The notes below the pieces were generated by a model. That model searched no databases and was not told the DNA's origin. It saw only the letters and a program-made list of their open reading frames with translations. The position numbers and the translations under genes are program-made. Below, piece after piece: positions 22,761 to 31,800 of a stretch of DNA of 50,076 nt (position 1 is its first letter; each line of letters begins with the position of its first letter). Source of the DNA: Calycina herbarum. Taxonomy: Eukaryota; Ascomycota; Leotiomycetes; Helotiales; Pezizellaceae. The stretch spans positions 1 through 50,076 of the forward strand of contig LLEY01000289.1 of assembly GCA_001414485.1 (NCBI GenBank), given 5' to 3'.

Positions 22761-24380
22761 CTATATACATACGACAATGTAGGCACCAGTCAACTCCTGC
22801 TCAGTCCGCAGAGCTTACAGCTCTTCCCTTTCTACAGGCGCATCAAATCCGCACTTGAAGCACTCGGCCCGGTTCTTCTGCAGATATCCAATATCACCAG
22901 TACTCCCGGCATCTCGATTGGGGGTTTGCATCATGGCGAAATCCTCCACACAGCCAACTATGGGTTTCGAGATGTGGAGAGGCAGCTGGTTCCGGATGTG
23001 GAGACCAGCTGGCTGATTTGCTCGATAACCAAAGGCATAACAGCTTCTCTAGTTGGTATGATGGTCGAGGAGGGGAAACTCAACTTCACAACCCAACTAT
23101 GCCAGATATTCCCCAACTACCAGCGTGGGGATGTGCAGGCAAATGTCACTATTGCAGATCTCCTGGGCCATAGAACGGGTGTCGCGCCTTACGATGGCAT
23201 GTGGTTGAGTTCCGACAACCAGATCCTCCTGGATCGGTCACAGGCTGTGCCCATATTCAGCTACGCTCCTGCTTCAAGCCCTCTTCGCACCGAATTTACC
23301 TACAATAACTTAGCCTACGAAATCGTTGGCCAAGTTCTGGAAAAGGTGTCTAGTTCTACATACCTAGACCTTCTTCACGAGCGTATCATCGGCCCTCTCA
23401 AACTGAATAGGACCTTCTTTGGCGACGAGCCATTCGACCAGAACACAGCCAAATCATATGCTGCCCTTGCTAATGGGTCAGCCTACGAATTGCCACCGTG
23501 GGGCCACGGCAAAAATTTGCTCATCGGAGCAGCAGGTGGCATTCGCAGCTCTGTCAGCGACATGCTCGTGCTCTACAAGGCATACATGGACGCTGCTAAT
23601 TCACAAGTCTCTTCAACTGAAGTTCAAGACTCGAACAATCCCTTCAAACGAGTGCCTCAACTATTTGAAGCCAAGATTGGTTTGCCAAACAAATCTTTGC
23701 GAGAATATAGTTACGCTTCGGGGTGGATGCGGGCATAGCTTCCAAACATCGTCGATATATTCGCAGACTATGAGCCACCTGTGCTGGGCAAAAACTCCGC
23801 GTCACGCCTCATGATACACCACTCTGGATACATTGCTGGAAATGTTGGTTATTTAGCACTCTTTCCGGAAACCTCAACTGCAATCATTGTCCTCGGCAAT
23901 TCCGCTGGTCTCACCGACACCATGAGATTGATTACCCATCTCGTGGTAGAAACCGTCTTCGAGAACGATGTGGATCCGAAGACATATGTTGATATACTTC
24001 GGCAGGCTGGGAAAGACAACATTCAATTCGTGGCTGACGTGCATAAGGAGCTTCTCGATAGCAAAACGGTCTACACACCTGCACGTTCTCTTTCAGCATA
24101 TACGGGCCGATATTACAATCTCATTGGCAACTTTTTTATTGAGATCAAAGAGGTGGACAAAAGGCTTCAAGTAGCATACATGGGAGCAACGCACGACACA
24201 TTTGATCTGGAAACGTATCAGAAAGATAGCTTCTTCTGGTTCCTTGACTTTGATGAAAGTGCGAAGCGGGCGAGGCTACCAGGATACCCCAAGGAGTACT
24301 TCACTTTGAAATTTGGGTGTCCTACCTCACCCGCGTGGTGGAATTTCAGCGAATATATTGAGATAGAGTGTCTGACCTAG
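22761..24380 (+). pseudogene. Serine beta-lactamase-like hydrolase (PF00144 type) with in-frame stop
   Basis: The product would be a beta-lactamase/penicillin-binding-fold serine hydrolase; in fungi these include esterases and acyltransferases of secondary metabolism. Visible motifs: the nucleophile S-x-x-K as SITK (Ser codon at 23022), Y-x-N as YNN in EFTYNNLAYEIVGQVLE (near 23300), and an H-x-G-type motif in MIHHSGYIAGN (near 23810), the usual third active-site element. A DUF3471-like C-terminal part follows (YTGRYYNLIGNFF near 24100). The frame is interrupted once, by TAG at 23736-23738 in WMRA*LPNI; CAG would restore Gln. The same frame resumes without shift. No good start codon is visible: the frame is open only back to a TAG at 22758-22760, so the N-terminus is lost, interrupted or has an unseen intron. 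Composition is normal, unlike its neighbours. Confidence 0.82.
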
Positions 24381-24534
24381 AAACACGAGTTTACGCTTCC
24401 AGGAGATGGCGAGGTATTTCATAAGAGAGACTACTGTGTTCAGGATCAACATATGTTCTCAACAGACTTGAAATAGTTATTCCTACGGCTATTTGTTTTC
24501 TCAAATTTAGTTTCTAAAATTGTTAGGTCATATA
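24381..24534. other. 3' flank of the beta-lactamase-like gene
   Basis: A short AT-leaning non-coding stretch between the gene's stop and the pogo-type transposon. It ends in the TA target (24533-24534). No further structure was seen. It joins 26987 when the transposon is removed. Confidence 0.5.
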
Positions 24535-24649
24535 ATAGTCGGTTCGTCCTTCTCCTGCGCTTACGCTGGGAGTCGGCGGAAGCAAGTGTAACTCGGAAGC
24601 AAGTGTAGAGTCTGTGCGCTTATTTTTCAAGGTACTTCATTTTGTATAG
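24535..24649 (+). repeat. Left terminal inverted repeat (115 bp)
   Basis: It starts ATAGTCGGTTCGTCC and pairs base for base with 26870-26984, then diverges (T here, C in the partner). This repeat is much longer than the few tens of bases usual in Fot1-like elements. It shows no RIP-type change between the two copies. Confidence 0.93.
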
Positions 24650-24707
24650 TAAATTATATCTTGTCTCCCTACTACTCTTTACAACGTATAACATAAATAA
24701 TACTAAT

Positions 24708-26836
24708 ATGCCTCGTATTACTCGATCTGGCCCTTCCCTTGAACGTATCCTAGAAGAAGCTATTCCCTCCTCTCCTCCCTTATTTATCGAAGACGAATGG
24801 CCCCTCCAGACGCCCGATAAGCGCATAAGAGAGGAGTACTTAGTAGATCTCTATAAGGCTATAGAATAGGCAAAAGATGAGGGCAAAGATGAATCTCCTA
24901 ATGTTGCTATAAGGATATATAAGGTAGGGGAGATATCAGTACACCAGGCTATTACGCGTAGGAGGAAAGTGGTTTAGAATAAGGACGGTGGATTTAATAT
25001 ACATAGTAGGAATAATAAGGTACTCAACAAGAGCTAGGAAGAAGCTATATGTTAGTACTATTACGAGTAGTGGGAATAAGGACTTAGGGCTACTTATAAG
25101 ATGGTCTTTGCTACGATCAGTTACCTGAAAAAGGCTTAAAGTCCTCTGTAAGAACCTCTATTGTAGAGCTAGTTTACGAAGTGGCTAAAGCGGAACCGCG
25201 ACCTTTATACGATTAAAACGAAACCCATTGCGTATGAGAGACTCGAGTCGTATATTGAGAAGGAGGTGAAGGAGTGGTTTATAGAGTACTAAGAAGAGCT
25301 TACGAAGTATAAGATTAGGAAGCCTAAGTATATCCTTAACATAGACGAGTCGGGTACGCGGGTTAGTTATGTAGGAAGTAAGCATGTCGTTGTACCTTCG
25401 TAAGTTAAGGAGATGTACTTAACAAGTCTTGAGAACTGCAAGTTAGTAACTATAATAGAGACGATATCAGCGGACAGGAAGTATACGCTAGCTCCCTTTG
25501 TTATTACGCTAGGAAAGAAGATTATAGAGAACTGGATATTAGCGAAGTTGACTAGTAAAGAGACTGTAGATTACTCTCCTATAAGGTACATTAATAACGA
25601 AATTATAATGTAGTATCTTAATCACTTTGTTAAGGAGACTAGAGCGTTAGAAAACTTACCTTAGAGGATCCTTCTTCTTAATAGCTATGAATCTCACTAA
25701 GTACCTAAGTTCTAGACTAAGGTATACGAGTATCATATTAAGGTCTTTTACTTCCCTTCTTATCTTACTTATATACTCCAACCTCTTAACGTAGGAGTCT
25801 TTAGGCTATGGAAACACTACCATAAGCAAGCTATTGCTGCCGCCCTCTATTCTCTTGACTTCGAGTACTCGGTTACCTCGTTCTTCTATGACTTAACTTG
25901 GATCTGCTAATAGACTATAAAGCCTTATATAATTATAAACTCCTTTAGAAATACTAGAACGTACCTACCTTCCTAGAAAGCGATAGAAAAGAAGATACGG
26001 TTATATAATAAAAAGAAGCGCTCTTACGACAAGCTAGAAGACGGTACCGATCTACTACCTCTCCCTCCTACCTGACCTGACGAGATATAGAGTACTACTG
26101 TTAAAGTATAAGCCCTTAGTTCTCGCGATCCTACCTAATTTTCCGATCCCTTAGTAGAGCTCTTTAAGAGTACGATAAGGCAAGTAAGCGTTAACCTACA
26201 AAAATCCCACCTTATTACAGTTTAACATCATATCTTATAAGAGAAGATACACGAGGAGGCAAAGCGTAAGAAGGCTTCGAGGAGGAGTATTCATAAGAGC
26301 GGGTTAATTATTATATAGGAGGCATATAAGAGGAAGGATTATCTTATAGTAGAGAGGAAGAATAAGGCTCTTAAGAAGGCAAAGAAGGAGCTTACGTAAG
26401 CTATTAGTAAGGTAAATAAGGGACTTCTTACTCTTGGTATACAAGCTTGTAAGGACGAGAGGACTTGTAAGGCTTGCGTAGTAGAGATGAAGAAGCAGGG
26501 AGAGTTTATACCTATTAAGTTAACTGAACTGATCCGCTAGCTAGATAAGGAGCCTACTATCTTTGAGTAAGCTTCTCTATAAGAGGAGTATTACCCTAGA
26601 TTACTTCAAGCTGTACGAGAGGTAGAGGCCCTTTAAGGAGATCTTATTCCAAAGGAACCAGGTAGAGGAGAAGAGGGAGAAGTGGTCTTTAATCTTAGTA
26701 ATATACAAAGAGAGGAGGAGATAATAGAGAGTAGAGATAAGAAGTCCTCGAATTAAGAGAGTATAGCCTCTATTGATTCCATTATAGACTAGGCTGATTT
26801 TATTAACCTCTTAGATCCTAAATTATATAGGGCTTA
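24708..26836 (+). pseudogene. pogo-like transposase (DDE_1) with stops and Asp-to-Asn changes
   Basis: ATG at 24708 starts MPRITRSGPSLERILEEA, followed by an acidic N-terminal part, a helix-turn-helix-like region near 24900-25060, and a DDE_1 domain. The first catalytic Asp is intact in LNIDESGTRVSY (GAC at 25344). The second, normally LLDGHESH, reads LLLNSYESH (AAC at 25680-25682). The third reads YILQPLNVGVF (AAC at 25788-25790). Both Asn codons fit G-to-A change of GAC. A long Lys/Glu-rich C-terminus follows, with a Cys cluster (ERTCKACVVEM near 26460). The first stop is at about 24867, then many RIP-type stops. It would excise and reinsert its element at TA; this copy cannot. Confidence 0.85.
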
Positions 26837-26869
26837 ATTCTCCTAGGTACCTAGATTTAGGTGGGGGAG

Positions 26870-26984
26870 CTATACAAAATGAAGTACCTTGAAAAATAAG
26901 CGCACAGACTCTACACTTGCTTCCGAGTTACACTTGCTTCCGCCGACTCCCAGCGTAAGCGCAGGAGAAGGACGAACCGACTAT
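26870..26984 (-). repeat. Right terminal inverted repeat (115 bp)
   Basis: Reverse complement of 24535-24649 with no mismatch found. It ends in ACCGACTAT, followed by the TA duplication at 26985-26986. Confidence 0.93.
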
Positions 26985-26986
26985 TA

Positions 26987-27087
26987 GGTATTGAAAAAAG
27001 GTGAACTAGTAGAAATTGGCAATCTCTCTCTAGTCTTGTAAAGGCAGGCTGGGAAGACGAAAGCATTGTTGATTCCAAATTTTCAGC
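26987..27087. other. Intergenic DNA between pogo-type element and methyltransferase end
   Basis: About 100 bp of native-looking DNA beyond the methyltransferase stop. With the transposon removed it joins the 3' flank of the beta-lactamase-like gene, giving two convergent genes with a short shared 3' region. Confidence 0.45.
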
Positions 27088-27762
27088 CTATGAAGGCTTA
27101 CGAGCATACATGAACAGCTGGGGTTCCATCACCACCTCATCTTGACCGCATAATCCAACCTCGACAGCCTTGGGTTTGAAAGTTTCGACTTAGGAGTGCT
27201 CAACTATAAACCCTAACTCCTTCAGCAGAAATGCATATTGATCTTCAGATAGCGAAGAGAATACTGCTTTTCTACCCAACCATGTCGTCTCGAAATGCTC
27301 CACATCAGCTGGAATGGCGCTGAAGACAAAAAGTCCGCCCGGTTTTAACCAAACGTAGATATCCCGCATCGTTGTTCTAATTTGCTCTTGGGACATGGCC
27401 CCGAGAAATGCAAAGTATGAAGTGATTGCATCGAATTTGGCTGGCTCAGCCTGAAATTCACGGAAGTCGGTCTTTTCGAAAGTCGCCGAAGGTACAGCTA
27501 ATCGCGCAACAGACAGCATACCCTCCGAGATGTCGATTCCGTGAACATTGTGGTTGCCTGGGGGGGTTGACAAAGTTAGAGCGACGGGAGAGCCGGTGCC
27601 ACAACCTATGTCGAGTATGTCAGAGTGTGGATGAGGGAGATTAGAGAGGAGCCACTCGAGAGACTTGCCCTGTTCTGGGATGTCACAGTATGCGGCCTCA
27701 TACTTCTCTCCTATCGAGTTGTAAAGTGAAGCGATGGAGTATGTGCGCCAATTTAGAGTCAT
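27088..27762 (-). pseudogene. Class I SAM-dependent methyltransferase with in-frame stop near C-terminus
   Basis: The ATG is at 27760-27762 (MTLNWRTYSIASLYNSIGE). Motif I is LDIGCGTGSP near residue 50, the S-adenosylmethionine-binding glycine loop. It is followed by the acidic HGIDISEGML (motif II), EKTDFREF, FDAITSYFAFL (motif IV region) and LKPGGLFVFSAIP (motif VI). The pattern is that of Methyltransf_25/11-type small-molecule methyltransferases; the substrate is unknown. A TAA at 27190-27192 ends the frame after VEHS, but it continues without shift as VETFKPKAVEVG and ends in QLFMYARKPS before TAG at 27088-27090. That fits a typical C-terminal strand. CAA changed to TAA would explain the stop. 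The gene converges with the beta-lactamase-like gene. The truncated 190-residue form might retain the core. Confidence 0.82.
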
Positions 27763-28021
27763 TTTGATGAATTTGTGTCCTTGGCTAGGCTATAAGTGCT
27801 CGTAGATTCGCTCCCGATGTCGGGGGCGGCGAACCGGTATGTGGTGTCTCGCTTAACGTGACGGTGATAAATTTTGCCACGAGATCCTCTCCACTGCAGG
27901 TTTTGAATATTTGTGTTACAACATCTTGGCCGAGTATATTCTGAGAGGTAGTAGCATGGCACAAAAACACGCAGGTGTCGAAGTAATACTCGGTACTGGT
28001 AACATTGGCTCGCAGGATGAC
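27763..28021. other. Upstream region of the methyltransferase
   Basis: This is 259 bp of ordinary-composition DNA between the methyltransferase start and the copia LTR. It would hold the methyltransferase promoter, but no TATA element or known operator was clear. Short open frames here have no recognisable features. The last five bases, ATGAC, would be the left target duplication of the copia element; its mate is not in the window. Confidence 0.45.
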
Positions 28022-28178
28022 TGTAAGAAATCAGGTGATTTGGGGGCCAAATCTTGGTGCTTAATAAGCCCTTGGAACATATTTAGACTGTTTGTCCGTA
28101 TAGACAACTTAGACTCGTAATCATCGAATCCATCAATACACAGATCAAAACCATCACTTCCATCCCCCATTCTTGACA
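28022..28178 (+). repeat. Copia F 5' LTR (157 bp, + orientation)
   Basis: It runs TGTAAGAAATCAGG to CCATTCTTGACA, with TG and CA ends and short inverted termini. Bases 28026-28178 pair perfectly with the LTR at 28970-29122. Confidence 0.9.
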
Positions 28179-28183
28179 GTCTT

Positions 28184-28850
28184 GTTCCGTTTGGATACAG
28201 ATATCCACAGCTTTATCAACGTCTGTACCGATTTCTCGAATATCCCTTTTAGCATTCCGCCAATCAACTGTGTTTGGTAGAACAACTCGTATGATGTTCA
28301 CCATATTCTGGTCGGTTATCGGAGAAGTGGAGTTCTTGAGAAACATGCGGTATTGACGAAGTCGTTGATAAAAGTCGTTAAATCGTTCGGTGTTGTGATC
28401 CCAGCGTAAGGCTCTAAGTTCCTCGTTTACGCCATCAACAAACGTAACATCTTGGGATGGATCGAATCTCTTTAGATAGTTCCATATCTCAGCCGGTTGT
28501 TCAAGGTTATTGTCTTCGAGTTTTTCAAGGATCTCGCTTTCGAGTGACTCAGTGAGGTATGCCACTGTTCGGTTGTACCGGGAGACAAAGTCTCGGTAGA
28601 GGACTTGATCTGCTTCGTACGTGGCGTAGTCTTCGCTTTTGTCGATAATAGCAAGTCCACGGATACTGCGGAGTGCTCCTTTGATTGTTGACTCCCAGAG
28701 GGCATAGTTGTTCCGGTTTAACACTACAAGGCTGGTGCCGAGTACAGTGGTGTACCGAGTTTTGACGATAAGCTTTGAAGATGTGGTAGATACTGTACGA
28801 AGTGGATTTGCAATAGAGGATGAGGATGAAGTGGCTGAAGTTGATGCCAT
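28184..28850 (-). pseudogene. Copia F gag, N-terminal part in the inverted block
   Basis: ATG at 28848-28850 starts MASTSATSSSSSIANPL. Copia-type gag (UBN2-like) features follow: NRNNYALWESTIKGALRSI, DYATYEADQVLYRDFVSRYN, and AEIWNYLKRFDPSQD. The frame is free of stops to the block boundary at VDICIQTEQD, after which it runs into LTR sequence and gains an artificial tail. The natural continuation, LNPQESRVPLETS, starts at 29132 on the + strand; gag was one frame before inversion. The capsid protein would package the element RNA. Confidence 0.88.
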
Positions 28851-28954
28851 TTTGATGGAATTGGTGATTCTGGTGGATTTATCCGGAAAGTGGTCTGAAT
28901 CGTCGGGTTTTGGATAAATAAGGATGTAGGATCAATAGTATCAATTGCGGATGA

Positions 28955-28968
28955 TCCGGGCTCATAAC
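28955..28968 (-). other. Primer-binding site for initiator tRNA-Met (half-tRNA type)
   Basis: On the minus strand GGTTATGAGCCCGG lies just after the LTR end CTTGACA. It complements the anticodon stem-loop of initiator tRNA-Met (loop CTCATAA), not its 3' end. Drosophila copia is primed in this way by a half-tRNA. Its position beside the minus-oriented LTR is part of the evidence for inversion. Confidence 0.7.
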
Positions 28969-28969
28969 C

Positions 28970-29126
28970 TGTCAAGAATGGGGGATGGAAGTGATGGTTT
29001 TGATCTGTGTATTGATGGATTCGATGATTACGAGTCTAAGTTGTCTATACGGACAAACAGTCTAAATATGTTCCAAGGGCTTATTAAGCACCAAGATTTG
29101 GCCCCCAAATCACCTGATTTCTGACA
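28970..29126 (-). repeat. Second copia F LTR (157 bp, - orientation, former solo LTR in gag)
   Basis: On the minus strand it runs TGTCAGAAATCAGG to CCATTCTTGACA. The right flank AAGAC (29127-29131) is one copy of its target duplication. The other copy was carried by the inversion to 28179-28183. Confidence 0.9.
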
Positions 29127-30103
29127 AAGACCTCAATCCACAAGAATCCCGAGTTCCACTTGAAACTTCCTCCGACAGCCGTCAGTGGGGTCTGCCAGCC
29201 GAACCTGCCACTGGACAAGCAAATACACAAGGAAACAATCGTGGAGGAGGTGGTGGTACCAGAGGACGTGGACAAGGAAGGGGAAGAGGAAGAGGTCGTG
29301 GTAACCGTGGCAACCGAGGCAATCGGAGCCATCCGTACGCAAGAGGACAAGCTTAAAAGGAAGATATCTGCAATCACTGTCAGCGCAAGGGACACTGGAA
29401 GAGGGATTGTGAGGACTTCCGCAAAATCCAGCAACGCCGGACGGCCAATGAAATGAGTTTCGACTCGAAGCCAAATAGCACTCCAGTAGCTGGTAAAGCG
29501 TACGAAATTGAAAGCCCTCGAAACTATTGTCATTCTTTGCCCAGTGAAAGTGCCTACTGTGGAACCATCGCATCATCAACCTTGCAACTCCCTCAAAGCA
29601 CTTAGCTTCTGGACTCAGGAGCAAATCGTCACTTCAGTTACGACATCCAAGACTTCCCTCAGCTAAAGAGATGGCACGAGCCTAGGAAAGTAGGTGATGC
29701 CAGTAGTAAAACCCACGATGCTATCGGTTACGGACCGATCCAAATCACAACTCTAAAGGGTGAACGTCTTCAACTAAAAGACGTCTGGTACGTCCTAGGA
29801 TTTACTTACAAACTGATCAGCATACCGATCCTTGCAAAAGAGAAACTGAAAGTCCACTTCGAGAAGGATTACTCCCAAGTACTTGAGAATAGCAGAGTAG
29901 TGCTTACTTCGCCTTGTACGAATACACTCTACACAGTACAGAATACCGGTCAGATCTTTGCAACTTTTGCAGAGACAAAGGAAGAAAGCACCCAAATCGA
30001 CGATACGGGGGAGAGTCCACAGGAATTGATGCATCGTCGATTCGGATATGCAAGCTATAAATCCCTTGAAGTAATAGCTACGAAACTTAGCCGCTGTACT
30101 TAA
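29127..30103 (+). pseudogene. Copia F gag end, zinc knuckle, protease and GAG-pre-integrase region
   Basis: The frame runs from the gag break at 29132. A Gly/Arg-rich basic tract (near 29240-29340) is followed by the zinc knuckle CNHCQRKGHWKRDC near 29370. The aspartic protease site is LLDSGANRHF (Asp at 29612-29614). The copia pre-integrase region follows (DVWYVLGFTYKLISIPIL near 29780; MHRRFGYASYKSL near 30030). Stops are few: TAA after GQA near 29352 and TAG at 29603-29605 before the protease (a TGG or CAG-type change). The reading ends at 30101-30103, and integrase, reverse transcriptase and RNase H are missing. Confidence 0.85.
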
Positions 30104-30344
30104 GAGACGTTGGAATTATAACTTCGTTAAAATAGTAGCAGATCTTCTAGCCTTAGATAAGGAAAGACGCTAAAACGCTGAACTAAGCACTTTAGCTAAA
30201 TTAAGCTCAATTCCAAACCTCCTACTACTTAAACGCGAATCCTTTTCTACCGTTTAAAGGGAAGATAAAACCAAGTCCTTATAGAGTACTCTAAATCGGT
30301 GGGAAAACGAGGTATTAGATAACAATTATTAATAATAATATTTA
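30104..30344. other. Unassigned RIP-mutated stretch
   Basis: This 241-bp stretch is AT-rich and lies between the truncated copia F and the long inverted repeat. No frame or terminal repeat could be recognised. An AATAATAATATTTA run at its right end might be a non-LTR tail. It may be the outer part of the left arm, whose partner was lost when element A inserted. Confidence 0.3.
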
Positions 30345-31176
30345 ACTAGCTAATACTCTACCTCTGACTCTCTACTTTAGTAAAAAGTCCTTACTTTCTT
30401 TTACCTTCTAACCGGATTCTAGAAGTCTAATTTGAATCGGATACGAATTAAAGAAGTACGCTATCTATTAGAACGAAAGATAAGAATAAGTAACCTCTTA
30501 GCTAAGTTATTACTGTCTTCTACGATATCGACTTCTGAATTCCGACTTTTCTGTCTCTAACTTCTATCTAAATCCTCTCCGATATATAGAATAATCAAGG
30601 GATTAGACTATATACTCTTTTAGCGAATACTTTGCTTTTAGTAGAAAACACCTAATATAAGTAATATCTATAAACAAGGCAGGCTATAACTCGTATCCTA
30701 CCTTTTACTAAACACCTTACTTAATAAACTATATTCTATATAATAATCCTTCTACTACTAATACTACCGCTTATAGACACTACCGATATTATATCGATAT
30801 CGTACTAATAATACGAAGACTCGAGAACAAGTCTTTTTTAAGAGAGAGAGATATAATAGCTAGCTATTAATGGAATTACCGAGCTATCGGAACAGCTAAG
30901 AATACGTGCTAAGTATAGTATAGTATAGATAGTTATAGAATAGGATTATAGTATAGGTTTGGTTTTAGAATTATTAGAGCTAGATTAGTATAGACTTTTA
31001 TTATTATCTAGCTCTCTTATATATAGATACTCTTACTCTCTCTTAAGAAAAGACTAATTTAGTCTTTTCCTTCGTATTAGAGCCTAGTATTCGGATATAT
31101 TATTCTATCGAACGTACTTCTATATACCTCTTTTGTAGTAGTATTCGTTTCGTACTATTATAGTATTTTATAGCTG
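30345..31176 (+). repeat. Left arm of a long inverted repeat
   Basis: The reverse complement recurs at about 31760-32507. Anchors are GACTCTCTACTTTAGTAA against TTACTAAAGTAGAGAGTC (outer), TTAATAAACTATATTCTA (middle) and AGAGCCTAGTAT (inner). The left arm is longer by roughly 60-80 bp through indels. Differences are mainly RIP-type. No protein family was recognised in the arms. Confidence 0.7.
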
Positions 31177-31239
31177 AATATATATATTAGCTACTAAATA
31201 GACTACCGACTTTAGTACTTCTATATAGTTGTTCTACTA

Positions 31240-31800
31240 AGAGTTCTAGGAACTCGTTAGATATAGACTTATAAGTTATAATTATAAAGGTAAGAGCTTC
31301 TTATAAAGCGTATACTAGCTATTAACCGGATATCTCTAGAATACGAGTTTTTAGATATACTATATAGCCTTAGAATCTAAAGGTAACTTATTTATAGAAG
31401 TATAATCCGAGGTATCTTAAGTACTAGATATACGTAGATATAAGTAGAAACAACGTATATAAGTTATTTAACATACGAACGTACTAGTATTATAAATTAG
31501 TAGAGCTACGATTCGACGAGTATAACTTTCTAAAGTTAGTACTAAAAGAGAAAGTCTTAAAGACTTAAACTCTACTAATACTCTAGAGAAGAGCTATTTA
31601 AACAACTACTTCGCTTATACTAAGAATAGTAGAAGTTTAAGAAGAAGTAGAAGAAAGACCTATTCCTAGTAGTAACTTACCTAAAAGGTCTACTACTATA
31701 AGTCTAAAGAATTTAGTAATTACTAGTAATAACGTACCTAAAAACACTATTATTATAATAGTACGAACTAGATACTACTATAGAAAAGGTATATAGAAAT
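31240..31800 (+). pseudogene. Ty1/copia pol fragment in the centre of the inverted repeat
   Basis: The plus strand reads ISRIRVFRYTI.P.NLKVTY, then KYNPRYLKY.IYVDISRNN, VYKLFNIRTY and ELRFDEYNF. This is the copia region between integrase and reverse transcriptase (family form: RVFGC..Y, GYLVGY, N.YR.., R.V.FDE). It is RIP-degraded and a different family from copia F. The fragment crosses slightly into the right arm. Its orientation and the flanking arms suggest a copia element rearranged between opposed repeats. Confidence 0.6.

Larger units (their letters stand above)
24535..26984 (+). mobile_element. pogo-type transposon with 115-bp perfect terminal inverted repeats
   Basis: The left repeat 24535-24649 and right repeat 26870-26984 are perfect reverse complements as far as I can read. 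TA flanks both ends (24533-24534 and 26985-26986). Each repeat contains a 14-bp direct repeat, CGGAAGCAAGTGTA (24577-24590 and 24594-24607; mirrored at 26912-26925 and 26929-26942), a candidate transposase-binding site. The 2450-bp interior encodes a DDE_1 transposase with stops. The element sits in the native DNA between the beta-lactamase-like gene and the methyltransferase. Confidence 0.92.
28022..30103 (+). mobile_element. Ty1/copia element F, first half inverted between two LTRs, 3' truncated
   Basis: The order is LTR (+, 28022-28178), inverted block 28179-28969 (gag start and primer site reading minus), LTR (-, 28970-29126), then gag end and pol start (+, 29132-30103). The two LTRs are 157 bp and reverse complements with one mismatch (28025 against 29123). 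A solo LTR had inserted in reverse in gag, making the duplication AAGAC. Recombination between the opposed LTRs then flipped the block: AAGAC now sits at 29127-29131 and, as GTCTT, at 28179-28183. RIP is light. The element stops abruptly at about 30103, where strongly mutated DNA begins. Confidence 0.88.

Noticed and set aside
22640..22858. Open frame spanning the end of LTR D and the beta-lactamase upstream DNA
   Set aside because: It starts in the LTR and is in a different frame from the hydrolase; a chance fusion.
24620..24826. Minus-strand open frame at the left end of the pogo-type element
   Set aside because: It overlaps the terminal repeat and the transposase start on the other strand; no independent support.
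29084..29624. Two minus-strand open frames across the copia F zinc-knuckle region
   Set aside because: Shadows of the plus-strand gag-pol, which has recognisable zinc knuckle and protease motifs.
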